A DNA stretch of 64,000 bases from an uncultured Chitinophagaceae bacterium (GCA_937919945.1 CALESY010000130.1:1-64000); one strand, 5' to 3'. Shown: positions 44,101 to 51,796, counted from the first letter of the stretch. Numbers and translations are program-made. Notes: generated by a model not told the origin, from the sequence alone.

Positions 44101-44689
44101 CAATAAGGGCAATAAGCTTCATTATGATAAAAATGATAAAGATCTACGTGTATTTATGAAAGATGGGGATAATTTGACTCTTATTGGAGAATTAGGGAAA
44201 AGCTTAAATGTTAATAAAATCTTAGGAAACGTCATAAAAGACCATCATAATGAAACATCAACTATGACACCAGTCGATTGGTTTAATAAAGTTAAACAAA
44301 ATGGAGAGTGGGATTTAAAAAATAATCAACAGACCATTTTTGGTGTTACTTGGCACTATGATGTTGATGTCAATTCTTCAAAGCCCCATACTAAATTTAT
44401 TTATAAAGATTTTAGTTTAAATGGAAACTTCAATGCCGCAGATATAGGCAATTATCATGCTGGATATATGGGTACGTTGATTAATATTCCTGATAAAATG
44501 CAAATGCTTGGAGCTGGTGTTGTAGAAGCATTAAAGAATAGCACATTTACCAGTGATTTATTTAAAGGGGCATTTTTTAAAGCTCCTTATGGTGACAGGA
44601 AAATTGACTATTATTGGAATAATAGAGGTATGCGAGACTCAAAACCGCTGCAAGGAACTTGTATTGGAGATATAAACGATTTAAAATGA
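35195..44689 (+). CDS. Giant RHS polymorphic toxin with type-44-like C-terminal toxin
   Basis: A 3164-residue protein with a signal peptide (VLLICLGLLISLSTMGQG). A long N-terminal beta region and a Cys-containing middle (residues about 720-1860) lead to YD repeats (LYYYDLAGNLMRTVPPAG, HDKLGRVIETGR). The RHS core shows YPFGMKMPSR near 2876 and ends near WEYNNRIARRWNLDP and NNNSILYKDVLGDS (about 2965). The last ~200 residues are a separate toxin domain with WFNKVKQNGEWDLKN, GNYHAGYMG and YGDRKIDYYWNNRG, resembling polymorphic toxin type 44 (predicted RNase). About 325 extra residues (2420-2745) interrupt the core. The stop overlaps the next gene (ATGA). Confidence 0.8.
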   Translation: MNNKVLLICLGLLISLSTMGQGFQFLPDEHSQRLYSYDIINNGSYKPVNAYSDSLPLNKDNEYDQLVINPTLTAFSIKSIQDYVLVGVNHDTKVAEAAYSYDVTLILWCFNYTAPTMPDQKIIKLNITYDPDSGKSYVDTRVFKFSGYHKVIVEVSDITDTGTHATILRTQLPKNFYIMSTISVERYDRDAFSLYPASTAINSGKTLHVNWVPSKSTYSGCASSPTPYDLKPVEYELEWQYIDDYTYNIYGSSSGTPGYAFTSSSTIDYDFRRNSTRVRVRNTSYDIPLIYEHGAIVFRVRAIRPEYSPDYKLILYGAWNLPDQGTVAANESCKAFLITNPHISDSLNWQYSINFSEEGKYKHVINYFDGSLRNRQTQTKINSDNDYVIGIDKTYDYEGRASIQTLPTPFQQQYLGYRTDMSLHITTTNPYTAADFDILGCSNPDSISPLSNSSLAKRYYSSLNPDKSGMQKFVPDAKGYPFTQTIYSPDNQLLWQSGAGYDHQLWTNHGTRYEYMRATQHELNALFGSQAGHFQYYPKTVITDPNGQSSYTIQNHRGQTVATGLIGMIDTTIIPIDVLPESDTGSKECFNILAGTTQHKFNYGTTVENNFYAEKNGYHSLQYKIRVPAFPVACSTKLLTAKAYYSYEASNDCGAEVIPAQTGVLGDYSVYTATSSAPTSTYLSSTATDYWLVKGKYAANKILNFSWPEINSQVKSFVKDYENNTTNCYHDVKYFIRDAVETTQFPCVDSNEYLDPCQKLKKKMMAELWPGAKYGQYDKDSNGNFDTCSTDNSIFTVVFKFDTCYSSIITLVCDTIILKRYQSTCIGGRMPYSVTKNGHTYNDIVNAPVDTFIYYFNDEIAAALLPLHPEFCKLNFCDDFEYSEKIKNIETFQQAQAINRFLLDSIWANDPAITHSFTPLGEELKWFSSINKRLDSLAIEHAYSNAGIQNEASHVAKYVYKDQIQNFVFIDSTVKQKYFDLLKAYYIGNRGYLLKRLVDSLNNDTTFVCGPCNGKEPVDGFTPHIWLNSRMTLIHPSVFSLDTIVYVPTGEDIPQWIQDIYDDADDPNSNHSSMNPAPSQIQDSINVKKVRMAASQIDYIMQKLANCTTSSTVLATIRSNLETHVSTYGGVESLTPQAVATAITTGTGLSLSDLCHPFLAELNTYDHSSEIDYPYNCGKPELYDGLKQFLNRSDIITLMKTATLTGSSATSFALSGNSNTYEGKIAGYLSISNTATINAKSILDTLKYVDPANSSNIIVVKIIQIKVYTSGADTFRLYLKRKLSTAGYLDTVSGGINTDTVFCLNDDRDLNYMGYIARNTAVADLTLNSDNFRTRYLVWSNGIYLMSLPAEGDLLHCLTCKDIKKAIDSFQSEKSVYYYDDAYNHPLFTSTLMNYLNYKLGKKYTYYDYIDLMRGCALSDLLTLNRHYATMKIVTSSSDAATFINNVKSFTGRDVIDTRIQYTTSGNNVFGIDLNGVPDDSIYIYREHIKGLVSSSNYTYLPNNALIVLDKTSCSPSTSLSTYMSPYSTTACSVYYNGTAQAYNLYEYTGSYSTAKQHADMLAGVRQYTEQCTGSFVIANAELLRSADYNTTDKQDYLTYIYGLSNTSRNEIADSISGYNLKQRISGYSGNTVAYADPYCSKEKRNLYIYAGNQTNHAGYKLLVDTILNGVKSTFGSNKLFPAEGFNNMTTTGSLTGLMIYHKANKYVWYRYFNGVNTLRNVHIAPPMYPFYGIETLIMDSVKIGPGADSIYTFTVYMHYASLSSQVVECKGYTDFPLGYGRKVANVVLGNKPGLNYCLDSLDCEYSLLQDAIYAGKIRYQQYFDSTTTDITNSMVQYLADSTSDSLYLCSQAQKNQMTLYYYDLAGNLMRTVPPAGVFRGYPDGHWKDSKYKYGSLNELYFQHTPDGGNTEYFTDVVGRVAFSQNSKQRPDSNYSYTLHDKLGRVIETGRVKLNCSGQCDFVTNAHKYVVDTLTSYIRHLDRYEVVQTFYDTATINLAGVSGYKLSEQENLFNRVSAILYYESKSNDHNATSIPAPFFGTYYSYDMVGNVKTITYECMALDHLRQKFKRVDYDFDQISGKVNMFSYNRGMPDQLFHKYKYDADNRIIEVKTSKDGVIWNRDAAYEYYKHGPLASTKIGDAQLQSIEYAYTIQGWLKAINGDILKPDKDMGQNGKPGDMTYARDVMAMALNYFQNDYAPIDNTVMVTNLPEHNKSLFNGNIARQTMSLNTFGSLQRTYRYDQVQRLKLATYAPVDEDNMTVASPSDIYKNAYEYDADGNILTLNRFDENGDIMDSLFYTYPYQGNNMLLNVEEQLTAPTAVVHDIERVTPPSNGINYEYDSIGNMTHDLASNQFVDWNLYGKVSLITDTALNEAVGYDYDGLGNRVRKDVGIKIDSTNEQHYGEYYVNDANGNTLATYAFKSRYDPVALIKAANDGLHTNSAFIPFIMSKVYPYADFGNQFAYLSINKEPTWAAGLTSQPLMFYIQHSVSIFERLMHNEVDYLDDVQSYDIINPPLDVMANGMVGAGSDGANLITEILDFQTEAELMLAYFDQRYTLAHQVWNALSVTHTMGNYSANASAMWTYITGNGKANVLTEMMNVINQDIMNGGMESKPFYEDVFFDNSIFKSTNLRSTSTPFTDFETVLADILYLHANNNFLHMAINTWSGASTWLSSNTTFHERMYTYFTFAPAWTMNDAITNTTYGTDIIDRAIAYTNKLSALAYIRWLKADPILGPLTNIGQFSGVAEDTLSLAEHHIYGSSKLAVQYYNTAHDSLVNTYNVVNTVTPLTKLELQTPWYSEAYGDIIKGDTTEPWGNGHTDTFTVNRRLALRWYHITDHSSNIVAVIKDRKSGNKVVPTDDTFNYWQPNLADLADYYPFGMKMPSRLIVGDSNNYGYNGQRGEQDIYRSINPDLGKYDVHATAKFWEYNNRIARRWNLDPKPIIGTSYYSVFNNNSILYKDVLGDSSVFDNKGNKLHYDKNDKDLRVFMKDGDNLTLIGELGKSLNVNKILGNVIKDHHNETSTMTPVDWFNKVKQNGEWDLKNNQQTIFGVTWHYDVDVNSSKPHTKFIYKDFSLNGNFNAADIGNYHAGYMGTLINIPDKMQMLGAGVVEALKNSTFTSDLFKGAFFKAPYGDRKIDYYWNNRGMRDSKPLQGTCIGDINDLK

Positions 44690-45042
44690 TAAAATACGTT
44701 TTAGTAGCTATTTTATTTGTTTCTGGGTGCTCTCCAGATAAGCATAGCAAAAAAAAGCATGTCAGTACAATTAATATATGTCTAGGTGTATTCCTCGAGA
44801 GCTATTCTGTTTATGGAAGTGGTGCATTTGGTGGCGATTTGTATTCTTACTATTTAACAGATAGTAGTAATTTTCGAATTTACATTGACACCTATGACAC
44901 ATACTCAGAAGGTATTTCTGCTGGATGTAGTGGTGATACAGTCTATGTTTTAAAGTATGTTGATAAAGAAACAAAACCCAAAATTTCATATAGGAAAACA
45001 TATAGTAAAAGTGAGCTGATAAAGAAAAATATCAAGCAATAA
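44686..45042 (+). CDS. Lipoprotein, candidate immunity protein 1
   Basis: A 118-residue protein read from the ATG overlapping the toxin stop (ATGA). A lipoprotein signal is present (YVLVAILFVSGC, lipobox Cys at 15). The mature part is ~100 residues, beta-rich (GGDLYSYYLTDSSNFRIYI, GDTVYVLKYVDK). Position directly after a polymorphic toxin tip, small size and coupling make it the best immunity candidate. A lipid anchor would place neutralisation in the periplasm or at the membrane. Base composition is more AT-rich than the RHS gene, as is usual for exchanged toxin tips. Confidence 0.6.
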   Translation: MIKYVLVAILFVSGCSPDKHSKKKHVSTINICLGVFLESYSVYGSGAFGGDLYSYYLTDSSNFRIYIDTYDTYSEGISAGCSGDTVYVLKYVDKETKPKISYRKTYSKSELIKKNIKQ

Positions 45043-45065
45043 TTTCAAGAGTATTAGGCGTTCTA

Positions 45066-45683
45066 ATGAGAAAAGTAATAAGATTATTGTCCGTTATTTT
45101 ACTTTGTTCTTGTAGCTATGATAAGACAGACTTGGTTAACATAAATAAGGTTGATACAACGGATAAAAAAATATCTAACATTGATAGTAGAATAATTGAT
45201 ATGGTAAATTTTTATTGCAAAAAATATGATACAGCCATCATTATTTATACCCTTGGATGTTGGATTAATGATTGTTCTCCCAAGGGATATACATATTATG
45301 TAGATAATTCTAGCTCACATTTAATAGCATTTAATCTCAAAAAAATGTATCAATCATTGCCATATAATGATAGCGTCACGGAAATAGGAAAATTATTAGT
45401 TTTTCATGATTTATATATTGATAAGGCTTTATCAAAAAGCTTTAATTATTCATTATCTGAATTGGTGAATAATAGAATTCCTGTAGAAGGACGAATAGCA
45501 ATGAGTCATGATGATACAGTCTATATTTGGTACAAACAAAACAATAATATCAAATCAGCAATTACGTTAATATCAACTATGTTTCATAATAATTTATCTC
45601 AACATTTCAATTTTTCAACAGCTTTTTCTAAAGCGGATTCTATGGCGGTCGAATTATTTGATAATAATGATACATTGAAATAA
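45066..45683 (+). CDS. Lipoprotein, candidate immunity protein 2 or accessory
   Basis: A 205-residue protein with a lipoprotein signal (RLLSVILLCSC, lipobox Cys about 16). The mature part is mixed alpha/beta with several Cys (FYCKKYD, LGCWINDC). It lies 23 bp after the first immunity candidate in a very AT-rich stretch, the composition expected of recently exchanged toxin-immunity DNA. It could be the real immunity protein, a second one from an earlier toxin tip, or unrelated. No family recognised. Confidence 0.5.
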   Translation: MRKVIRLLSVILLCSCSYDKTDLVNINKVDTTDKKISNIDSRIIDMVNFYCKKYDTAIIIYTLGCWINDCSPKGYTYYVDNSSSHLIAFNLKKMYQSLPYNDSVTEIGKLLVFHDLYIDKALSKSFNYSLSELVNNRIPVEGRIAMSHDDTVYIWYKQNNNIKSAITLISTMFHNNLSQHFNFSTAFSKADSMAVELFDNNDTLK

Positions 45684-45756
45684 AAGAAGCGTATAAAGAT
45701 GCATTCGTTAATAGTGAAACGTTATAAATAATAATTGCTTATTAAAGTTTATTACA

Positions 45757-48690
45757 ATGGGGGCAAAATATATTCTTTCATTTTCATTTTGTGCATTAGC
45801 GAACCTTAACACCATAGCTAAGCAATTTGAATTATCTACACAGCCTATTTTTTTTATCGAAAATAAAGGCCAAATAATTGACCAAAACAACAACCTGCGG
45901 CATGATATACAGTTTAAACTTGAAGCACCGGGAATTAACATTTTTATTGGTAATGGTCAAATGCATTATCAATGGTACAAAGTTGAGGAGCAGTCACCTG
46001 ACTTAAGCATCATTGATAAAAGATCGGAAACAATACAATTGAACAGCTACAGAATGGATGTTGAGTTATTGAATGCTAATCCTAATGCTGAATTTATTAT
46101 TGAAGAAAAAACGGAATATTATGAGAACTACTTGTTGGGTAATAAAAGTATATTTAACGTTGGTAGTTTTCGAAAAGCAATTTATAAAAATATCTACCCC
46201 AATATTGATTGGATAGTCTATCTTAAAAACGATGAATTGAAATACGATTTTATTGTTCATGCCGGGGGGGATGTAAAAAAAATTCAACTTAAATATTCAG
46301 GTGCTACAAGCATAAACTTGGAGAATGGAAGATTATTTGTTAAGACACCTTTGGGTAATATTATTGAACAAGCTCCATATAGTTTTATAAATGAAGATAA
46401 CAAACCTGTGCAGTCAGGATTTGTATTAAACCGTAACATTCTTAGTTTTCAGGTCGCACAGCATAAAGGTACGTTGGTAATTGACCCTGGCATTGCATGG
46501 GCCACTTATTACGGTGGTACTAAACTGGACTACGCTTATAGTATTGCTGCTGATAATATAGGGAACAGTTTCTTTATTGGTCGCACAAATAGTACTAGCA
46601 ATGTCGTTACAACCGGGGTGTACCAAACTATTTTATTAGGAAATACCAATAACGGGTTACTAGCGAAAATAAATGCCTCAGGGAATAAGGTATGGGGAAC
46701 TTATATAGGTTCAGGGAATACGGACTTTTATGGTATAACATGCGATAGTAAAGGGAATATATATATAACAGGGTGGGGAAATGGAATAACTGCTACAACG
46801 GGTAGTCATCAGCCGTCACCAGCAAGCAGTATGGAGGATGCCATTTTAATGAAATTCAATCCTACAGGTAACCTTATATGGGCTACTTATTATGGTGGTT
46901 TAGCACAGGATTTTGGTTGGAATGTTTCGTGTGATTATTTTGATAATGTATACTTATGTGGTGCAACGCTTTCCAATACTGGTATCTCGACATCTGGTGG
47001 ATATCAAACAACTCATAATGGTGATCAGGATGGCTTTATTGCAAAATTTGACCCGTTAGGCAAGCGTATATGGGGAACATATTTTGGTAGTACAGGAGGG
47101 GACAGATTTTTCAATATTAGAATTGATAAGAGAGGAAATATATACGCAGTTGGAGTTACCGGAAGTCAATCCGGAATAGCAACAAGCGGCGCTCATAAAA
47201 CGGTCACAAGTAGTGCTGACGGTATGATTGTTAAATTTGACTCAACTTGTAATTTGCAATGGGCGACATATTACGGGGAGGGTAGCATTGGTGGGCTAGG
47301 TTTAGATGATTCAGGCAATGTGTATGTTTCAGGGCCTACGTATGCTACAACTGGGATTGCAACGCCTGGGGCGTATCAATCTGCTAATGCTAATGTAGGA
47401 TATGCTGATGCTTTTATTGCCAAGTTTAATAGTTTGGGGGTAAGGCAATGGGGTAGCTATTTTGGGGGGACATCAGATGAAAAAGGATGTGCATTGACTG
47501 TATCTCCTTCGGGTAATGCTTTTATTGCCGGCATGACTAGAAGCCCGAATGGGATTGCAAGCCCTAATGCCTTGCAGTCGTCATTGAGAGGGTCTGCCGA
47601 TGCTTTTGTTGCTGCTTTTTCTCCCTTTGGCTCTTTATTTTATAGCAGTTATTTTGGTGGTAATGATGCAGAGACTGCTGAATACTACTCAACGTCATAT
47701 TCCTACAATGGCAGGTTATATATTGGGGGTTATACAATTAGTACAACAGGGTTATCTTCCGGCGGAGTAATACAGTCCAGCCATAATGGTGGCGGATATG
47801 ATGCCTATGTTGCTTGTATGGCTCTGGATACAGTGGTATATATTGAATCGCCATTTAAAGATACTCTCTTCTGCCCTAATGATACTTTTAAAGTAAAGTG
47901 TCTAGTATCGAATAAATTTAAATCAGGTAATACGTTCAGTGTCCAGCTATCTGATTCAACTGGCAGTTTTCAAACACCTTTAATAATAGGAACGAAAGTA
48001 GCAGATAGTGCAGACAGTGTGGTATGTATTATACCCAGTAGTATATTGCTAGGTGCAAAATATCGTATACGTGTTATTGCGAACAACCCGAATTGCATTT
48101 CTTTTGATAATGGAATAAATATTACAATAAAAGGATTTACATATCCGTCTGTTACTATTACTGCTACACCTGATACTATAATTAAGGCTGGTACAAAAAT
48201 TGATTTTAAGGTCCATTTTCTGAATGCAGGCAATAAGCCTTCATTTCAATGGCAGTTAAATGGAACTGATATCCCATTAGCTATTGATAGTTTATGGAGC
48301 AGTAATACTTTATCTGATAATGACAAAGTAAGCTGTATTGTTACTATTAGTGATAAATGTGCAGTGCCAAAAAATCCCACTAGTAATATTATAACTGTGC
48401 ATGTTGATACAAATACCGTTGTGGATAATATCCTAACAGAAGATAATGATGTTGTTATTTTTCCAAATCCGTCGAATGGTAATTTTGTAATCAGTAATCT
48501 TCGAGGGAACGGCATTATAATTATTCGTAATCCTCTCGGACAGATAATAACCAAGCTTAATTACAACGCTGACAATAATGGGAAGAAAGAAGTACAACTT
48601 GATAATTTATCGTCAGGAATATTTATGGTTTCAGTGCTTAGATACGATAAAAGTGTATATACATGTAGGCTATTGAGTATCAAAAAATAG
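45757..48690 (+). CDS. SBBP-repeat beta-propeller protein with T9SS sorting domain
   Basis: A 977-residue secreted protein. After a signal-like start comes the FFIENKGQIID domain (DUF7948-like) to about residue 240. At least seven SBBP repeats follow (for example IAWATYYGGTKLDYAYS, then a G-N-(V/I)-Y-(V/I)-x-G segment and TTGIATPGAYQS), forming a beta-propeller to about 690. Ig-like domains lie near 700-890, and a type A T9SS C-terminal domain starts at VVIFPNPSNGNFVIS. T9SS exports such proteins to the surface. It is the last gene of the AT-rich cargo. It may be unrelated to the RHS toxin or act as a surface adhesin. Confidence 0.75.
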   Translation: MGAKYILSFSFCALANLNTIAKQFELSTQPIFFIENKGQIIDQNNNLRHDIQFKLEAPGINIFIGNGQMHYQWYKVEEQSPDLSIIDKRSETIQLNSYRMDVELLNANPNAEFIIEEKTEYYENYLLGNKSIFNVGSFRKAIYKNIYPNIDWIVYLKNDELKYDFIVHAGGDVKKIQLKYSGATSINLENGRLFVKTPLGNIIEQAPYSFINEDNKPVQSGFVLNRNILSFQVAQHKGTLVIDPGIAWATYYGGTKLDYAYSIAADNIGNSFFIGRTNSTSNVVTTGVYQTILLGNTNNGLLAKINASGNKVWGTYIGSGNTDFYGITCDSKGNIYITGWGNGITATTGSHQPSPASSMEDAILMKFNPTGNLIWATYYGGLAQDFGWNVSCDYFDNVYLCGATLSNTGISTSGGYQTTHNGDQDGFIAKFDPLGKRIWGTYFGSTGGDRFFNIRIDKRGNIYAVGVTGSQSGIATSGAHKTVTSSADGMIVKFDSTCNLQWATYYGEGSIGGLGLDDSGNVYVSGPTYATTGIATPGAYQSANANVGYADAFIAKFNSLGVRQWGSYFGGTSDEKGCALTVSPSGNAFIAGMTRSPNGIASPNALQSSLRGSADAFVAAFSPFGSLFYSSYFGGNDAETAEYYSTSYSYNGRLYIGGYTISTTGLSSGGVIQSSHNGGGYDAYVACMALDTVVYIESPFKDTLFCPNDTFKVKCLVSNKFKSGNTFSVQLSDSTGSFQTPLIIGTKVADSADSVVCIIPSSILLGAKYRIRVIANNPNCISFDNGINITIKGFTYPSVTITATPDTIIKAGTKIDFKVHFLNAGNKPSFQWQLNGTDIPLAIDSLWSSNTLSDNDKVSCIVTISDKCAVPKNPTSNIITVHVDTNTVVDNILTEDNDVVIFPNPSNGNFVISNLRGNGIIIIRNPLGQIITKLNYNADNNGKKEVQLDNLSSGIFMVSVLRYDKSVYTCRLLSIKK

Positions 48691-48782
48691 CTACTCAATC
48701 AGCATAGATAGGAAAGTAACTTGTATGTCAATCTACGCATGGACTGCTGTTGTGGTTAATGATGTTGGTAAGCGTGCCCGCT

Positions 48783-51095
48783 TTAATATTCTATTTCTTC
48801 AAGAGAAGTAGTAAAATCCTTACGATGAAAAGTGTAAAACCTACCTTTGAATTTTACATATTCACAACACAGGTGTATTTCGCCATTTGACTCCCGCCGT
48901 TCACTGATGCGCGGAAAATATTTTGAGGATGGGTAATCAGATGATTTATACCCCATCCTTTTCAGCACTTCACTCACATAGCTTTTGTTATTTTGCTGTT
49001 TTATCAGTACTGCCATGTCGGTTAGTGGCATAGTTATAACATGTTCTCCGCTTGATTCAAATAATTCAGTAAGTGCAATCTCAATTTGTTTTTCTACTGT
49101 TATCTTGCTATGTGCTACAATTGATTGCAGTGCCTCTGTTATCAAGAGACGGCTTTCAAACCAATGTCGTTCTTTTTCGGGTGCTTTGATTTGGCGGGCG
49201 TTCAGGTAATGTAAGAAATTAGGAATTTCATCTACCATTTTACGCAGCAGTTTTACGTCAAGCGTTTCTTCAGATAATGTAGGGACACGAATGACCCAAA
49301 ACCGAATTTCGTGTTTGTCAATACGAATAAAATCTTCCTCTCTGTTAGAGATAAGTATAAATTTGGCAAAAGTGGGTATGCTTTTCTGGTCTTTACCTTT
49401 ACTGTTCCAAATCGCTGATTTGGCTGTTGATAATGCTTTTAATCTTTCTACCACTACTTCCTGGTCAACCTTGGTCTCATCCACCATTACAATGAGCTTA
49501 CTTATCCAATGAGCGTTAAACTCACTTTTTAAGTCAGCATTTCCAACTATAGCCATATTTTCCTTGTATAGTTCCTTCAGCCAATCCCCGAAAGTTGTCT
49601 TGCCTGTTTGTCGTTCTTTGCTGATTAAACAAAGTATAGGAAGTACCTGCTGTGGCTTCTGATATAATAATTGTAAATAATCAAGCCCTAACTCCCAACG
49701 TTCAATAGCACTATCAGCATCATTTTTATCCAATTGGATTTGCTCTGTACCAAAAATATGCTTGATAAACCCCAATGTATGGGGACAAGCTGTGTCTGCT
49801 TCATCCTGTTGCCAGTCAAAAGGATGATAAAGGTTATAGCAATTATGAATAACCTGCTGATAATGCGTATGGCTCGGGACATTACAAAATGAAGTGTATT
49901 TACGTATATGCTCAAAGATTTCTTTACCGTTATCTTCCAATATGGTTTTGCGTTCCCTTCGTTCAAAGGTTTTTATTATCGTATTCCACTGGTCAGGTAT
50001 TTCTACATATTGGTAATACGTATCGCCTACCCTGAAATAATTGGATGCACTTTTAGGCGTTACAATAACACATTTTTGCGAGCTATGGTCATATTGGTAG
50101 GTGGTGCCAAAGAATTTGAAACGCGTTTCTTTAAGTTCTGTGCGTTGTTCTAAATGAAAATGATAAAAATCGTCTACACTATCCAGCATAAAATACTGGT
50201 ATACCAATCGCGTAGAACGAGTAATTTCAATTTTTGTCAGGTAGATACCATTGAATATACCTGCTTTTTGTACCCTGAAATCATTAAACTCCTTAACCAC
50301 TTCTTGCTGTTCGGTACTACTAAGAGAACAAAGTAAATCATCAATGCCTTTAGGGCTTCCTGTAAGTTCTGAAGAATTTATATGTGCAAAATACAATCGT
50401 ATACCTTCTTTACTCATCAGGTCATGAAAAGACTCTACGCTCTTATAAAAAGTATAAGGTCTTACAGAGAGGTCAATCTGTCCGCTAATTTCCTTGGATG
50501 TAATATTGCGACAGTCGCCGTCGTGCAGCCATACTAATCTCTGTACCTGGCATCTCTTGACTAGCTGAATAATATCCTCATGCATGAACCCATCCTTGTC
50601 TCTGAGGCAAGTGATAGATGGTAACCCGATGCAGCAAATGCCATGCATGGTCGCTTTATAAGCCTTAAAATGCCCTTCTGTCAGATACAGCGTATCAATC
50701 TGTTCACCTGACTCAAAGCAATCCAGTAACTGTGGAGGGAAAAATGGAAGTGTCTTCTGTCCTTTAGGGATGTCATATTTTTGAACTGACTTATCTTTCC
50801 TCGTTTTAGGATGTAATAACCTGGTCTGGCGGTACTCCCTTGTTTTCTGTTTACCCTCTAAGGTGCGGAACCACTGTACTTCTCTTTTGATTGAATATAG
50901 TAATATACCAATGCCCTTATCATTTGCCTCGAATATGCGGTATTTCTTCTTTGTATTGGGTAGGCCATGGTATGCTGTATTGGTAAAACTATCCGTATAC
51001 AAATCAATCTCAAGCATTTCGTTACTAATGCCAAGTGCTTTCATTCGCTTTTCAAAGAAATGCTGAGTATCTGTTATCTGGCTATTAACCATCAT
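48783..51095 (-). CDS. TOPRIM-SF3 primase-helicase of a mobile element
   Basis: About 770 residues from the ATG at 51095 (an upstream TTG at 51104 would add 3). The N-terminal half has a TOPRIM-like core: LYLTEGHFKAYKA with the metal-binding Glu near residue 135, and VWLHDGDC with the D-x-D near 195. The C-terminal half is an SF3-like helicase (DUF5906-like): Walker A SKERQTGKTT near 492, Walker B IVMVDET, then FILISNREEDFI and RFWVIRVPTL. Such proteins start and drive replication of phages and plasmids. It is convergent with the RHS cargo and lies next to regulators, so it is the element's replication module. Confidence 0.8.
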   Translation of the reverse strand: MMVNSQITDTQHFFEKRMKALGISNEMLEIDLYTDSFTNTAYHGLPNTKKKYRIFEANDKGIGILLYSIKREVQWFRTLEGKQKTREYRQTRLLHPKTRKDKSVQKYDIPKGQKTLPFFPPQLLDCFESGEQIDTLYLTEGHFKAYKATMHGICCIGLPSITCLRDKDGFMHEDIIQLVKRCQVQRLVWLHDGDCRNITSKEISGQIDLSVRPYTFYKSVESFHDLMSKEGIRLYFAHINSSELTGSPKGIDDLLCSLSSTEQQEVVKEFNDFRVQKAGIFNGIYLTKIEITRSTRLVYQYFMLDSVDDFYHFHLEQRTELKETRFKFFGTTYQYDHSSQKCVIVTPKSASNYFRVGDTYYQYVEIPDQWNTIIKTFERRERKTILEDNGKEIFEHIRKYTSFCNVPSHTHYQQVIHNCYNLYHPFDWQQDEADTACPHTLGFIKHIFGTEQIQLDKNDADSAIERWELGLDYLQLLYQKPQQVLPILCLISKERQTGKTTFGDWLKELYKENMAIVGNADLKSEFNAHWISKLIVMVDETKVDQEVVVERLKALSTAKSAIWNSKGKDQKSIPTFAKFILISNREEDFIRIDKHEIRFWVIRVPTLSEETLDVKLLRKMVDEIPNFLHYLNARQIKAPEKERHWFESRLLITEALQSIVAHSKITVEKQIEIALTELFESSGEHVITMPLTDMAVLIKQQNNKSYVSEVLKRMGYKSSDYPSSKYFPRISERRESNGEIHLCCEYVKFKGRFYTFHRKDFTTSLEEIEY

Positions 51096-51162
51096 TGTGC
51101 GCAAGTGTACCGCATTCGATAAGATGTTATCGTTGCTTGATAAAATGATTAGGAGTTAAGAC

Positions 51163-51441
51163 CTATTGCAGGATGACAATATTCCCTTTGCTTATTTCAT
51201 ATCTAACGGATAGCCTGTTAAGGATACCAGTGATGGAAGGCATCAACTGTGCTTCTAAATGGCTGACATTTGAATTTAAACTGGTTAGTTCCATGCCGAA
51301 TGAAATCATACGTACTTTGCAGGCATAGCATTGGCATGTAAGGTATTGCTCTTCCAAGGCCAGGTATAGTTCCTCGTACCTTGGTTGCAGTGCGGAAAGG
51401 GAATGGTATAATTCCAGCACTTGCTCCATATTGGAATTCAT
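51163..51441 (-). CDS. Small helical protein with a CxCxxC motif
   Basis: A 92-residue helical protein with YLTCQCYACKVRM in the middle and many Leu/Glu heptads. It sits between the XRE-like gene and the primase, starting where the XRE-like gene stops (1-base overlap). The Cys cluster may bind a metal. It is probably a small accessory replication or regulatory protein; no family recognised. Confidence 0.5.
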   Translation of the reverse strand: MNSNMEQVLELYHSLSALQPRYEELYLALEEQYLTCQCYACKVRMISFGMELTSLNSNVSHLEAQLMPSITGILNRLSVRYEISKGNIVILQ

Positions 51442-51686
51442 TATTTCTTAATTGTAGGGTATTCAAAATCGGTAATGTCTTTGTTCAATATCTTACATAT
51501 AGCTTCGACTGTTTCACGACGGACATAGCTGGTGTCATCTTGTTTCATATACATGATGCGTCTAATTGTGTACCTGCTCTGTCCACTTTCTTTAACTAAC
51601 TTGTTTATTGTCAATCGTTTACTTTGTGTGCTATAGGTAGACAGCCACTCTTTGAGTTTATACCGGTAGGTTTTATTAAGTTCCAT
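51441..51686 (-). CDS. Small HTH DNA-binding protein
   Basis: An 81-residue protein with a helix-turn-helix: INKLVKESGQSRYTIRRIMY, then VRRETVEAICKILNKDITDF, the typical XRE second half. It heads the minus-strand operon with the Cys-containing protein and the primase-helicase. It probably regulates replication genes or helps the origin. Its promoter faces that of the gene at 51861. Confidence 0.65.
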   Translation of the reverse strand: MELNKTYRYKLKEWLSTYSTQSKRLTINKLVKESGQSRYTIRRIMYMKQDDTSYVRRETVEAICKILNKDITDFEYPTIKK

Positions 51687-51739
51687 TTTGTATTTATATT
51701 CCTTATTATGCCCAATTTCCTATCTATTGTATGCTAATC

Positions 51740-51796
51740 CTTGCTTATTTGTCTAAAATATTGTACATTTGATAACGTTTAAGTAATGCAAAAGTA
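51740..51796. promoter_or_regulatory. Overlapping divergent promoters
   Basis: On the plus strand TACATTTG at 51764-51771 matches TAnnTTTG exactly, with CTTG (51740-51743) 20 bases upstream as a -33 element. On the minus strand TACTTTTGC (51788-51796 read backwards) also matches exactly. The two boxes are only 16 bases apart, so the replication operon and the XRE gene at 51861 are likely controlled together. Confidence 0.6.

Noticed and set aside
35195..44689. Type VI secretion effector reading of the RHS toxin
   Set aside because: No PAAR domain, VgrG, Hcp or sheath genes are present, and the protein has an N-terminal signal peptide instead.
46480..47800. DNA tandem repeats within the gene at 45757
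   Set aside because: The repetition is at protein level (SBBP propeller repeats) with divergent DNA; not a separate repeat element.
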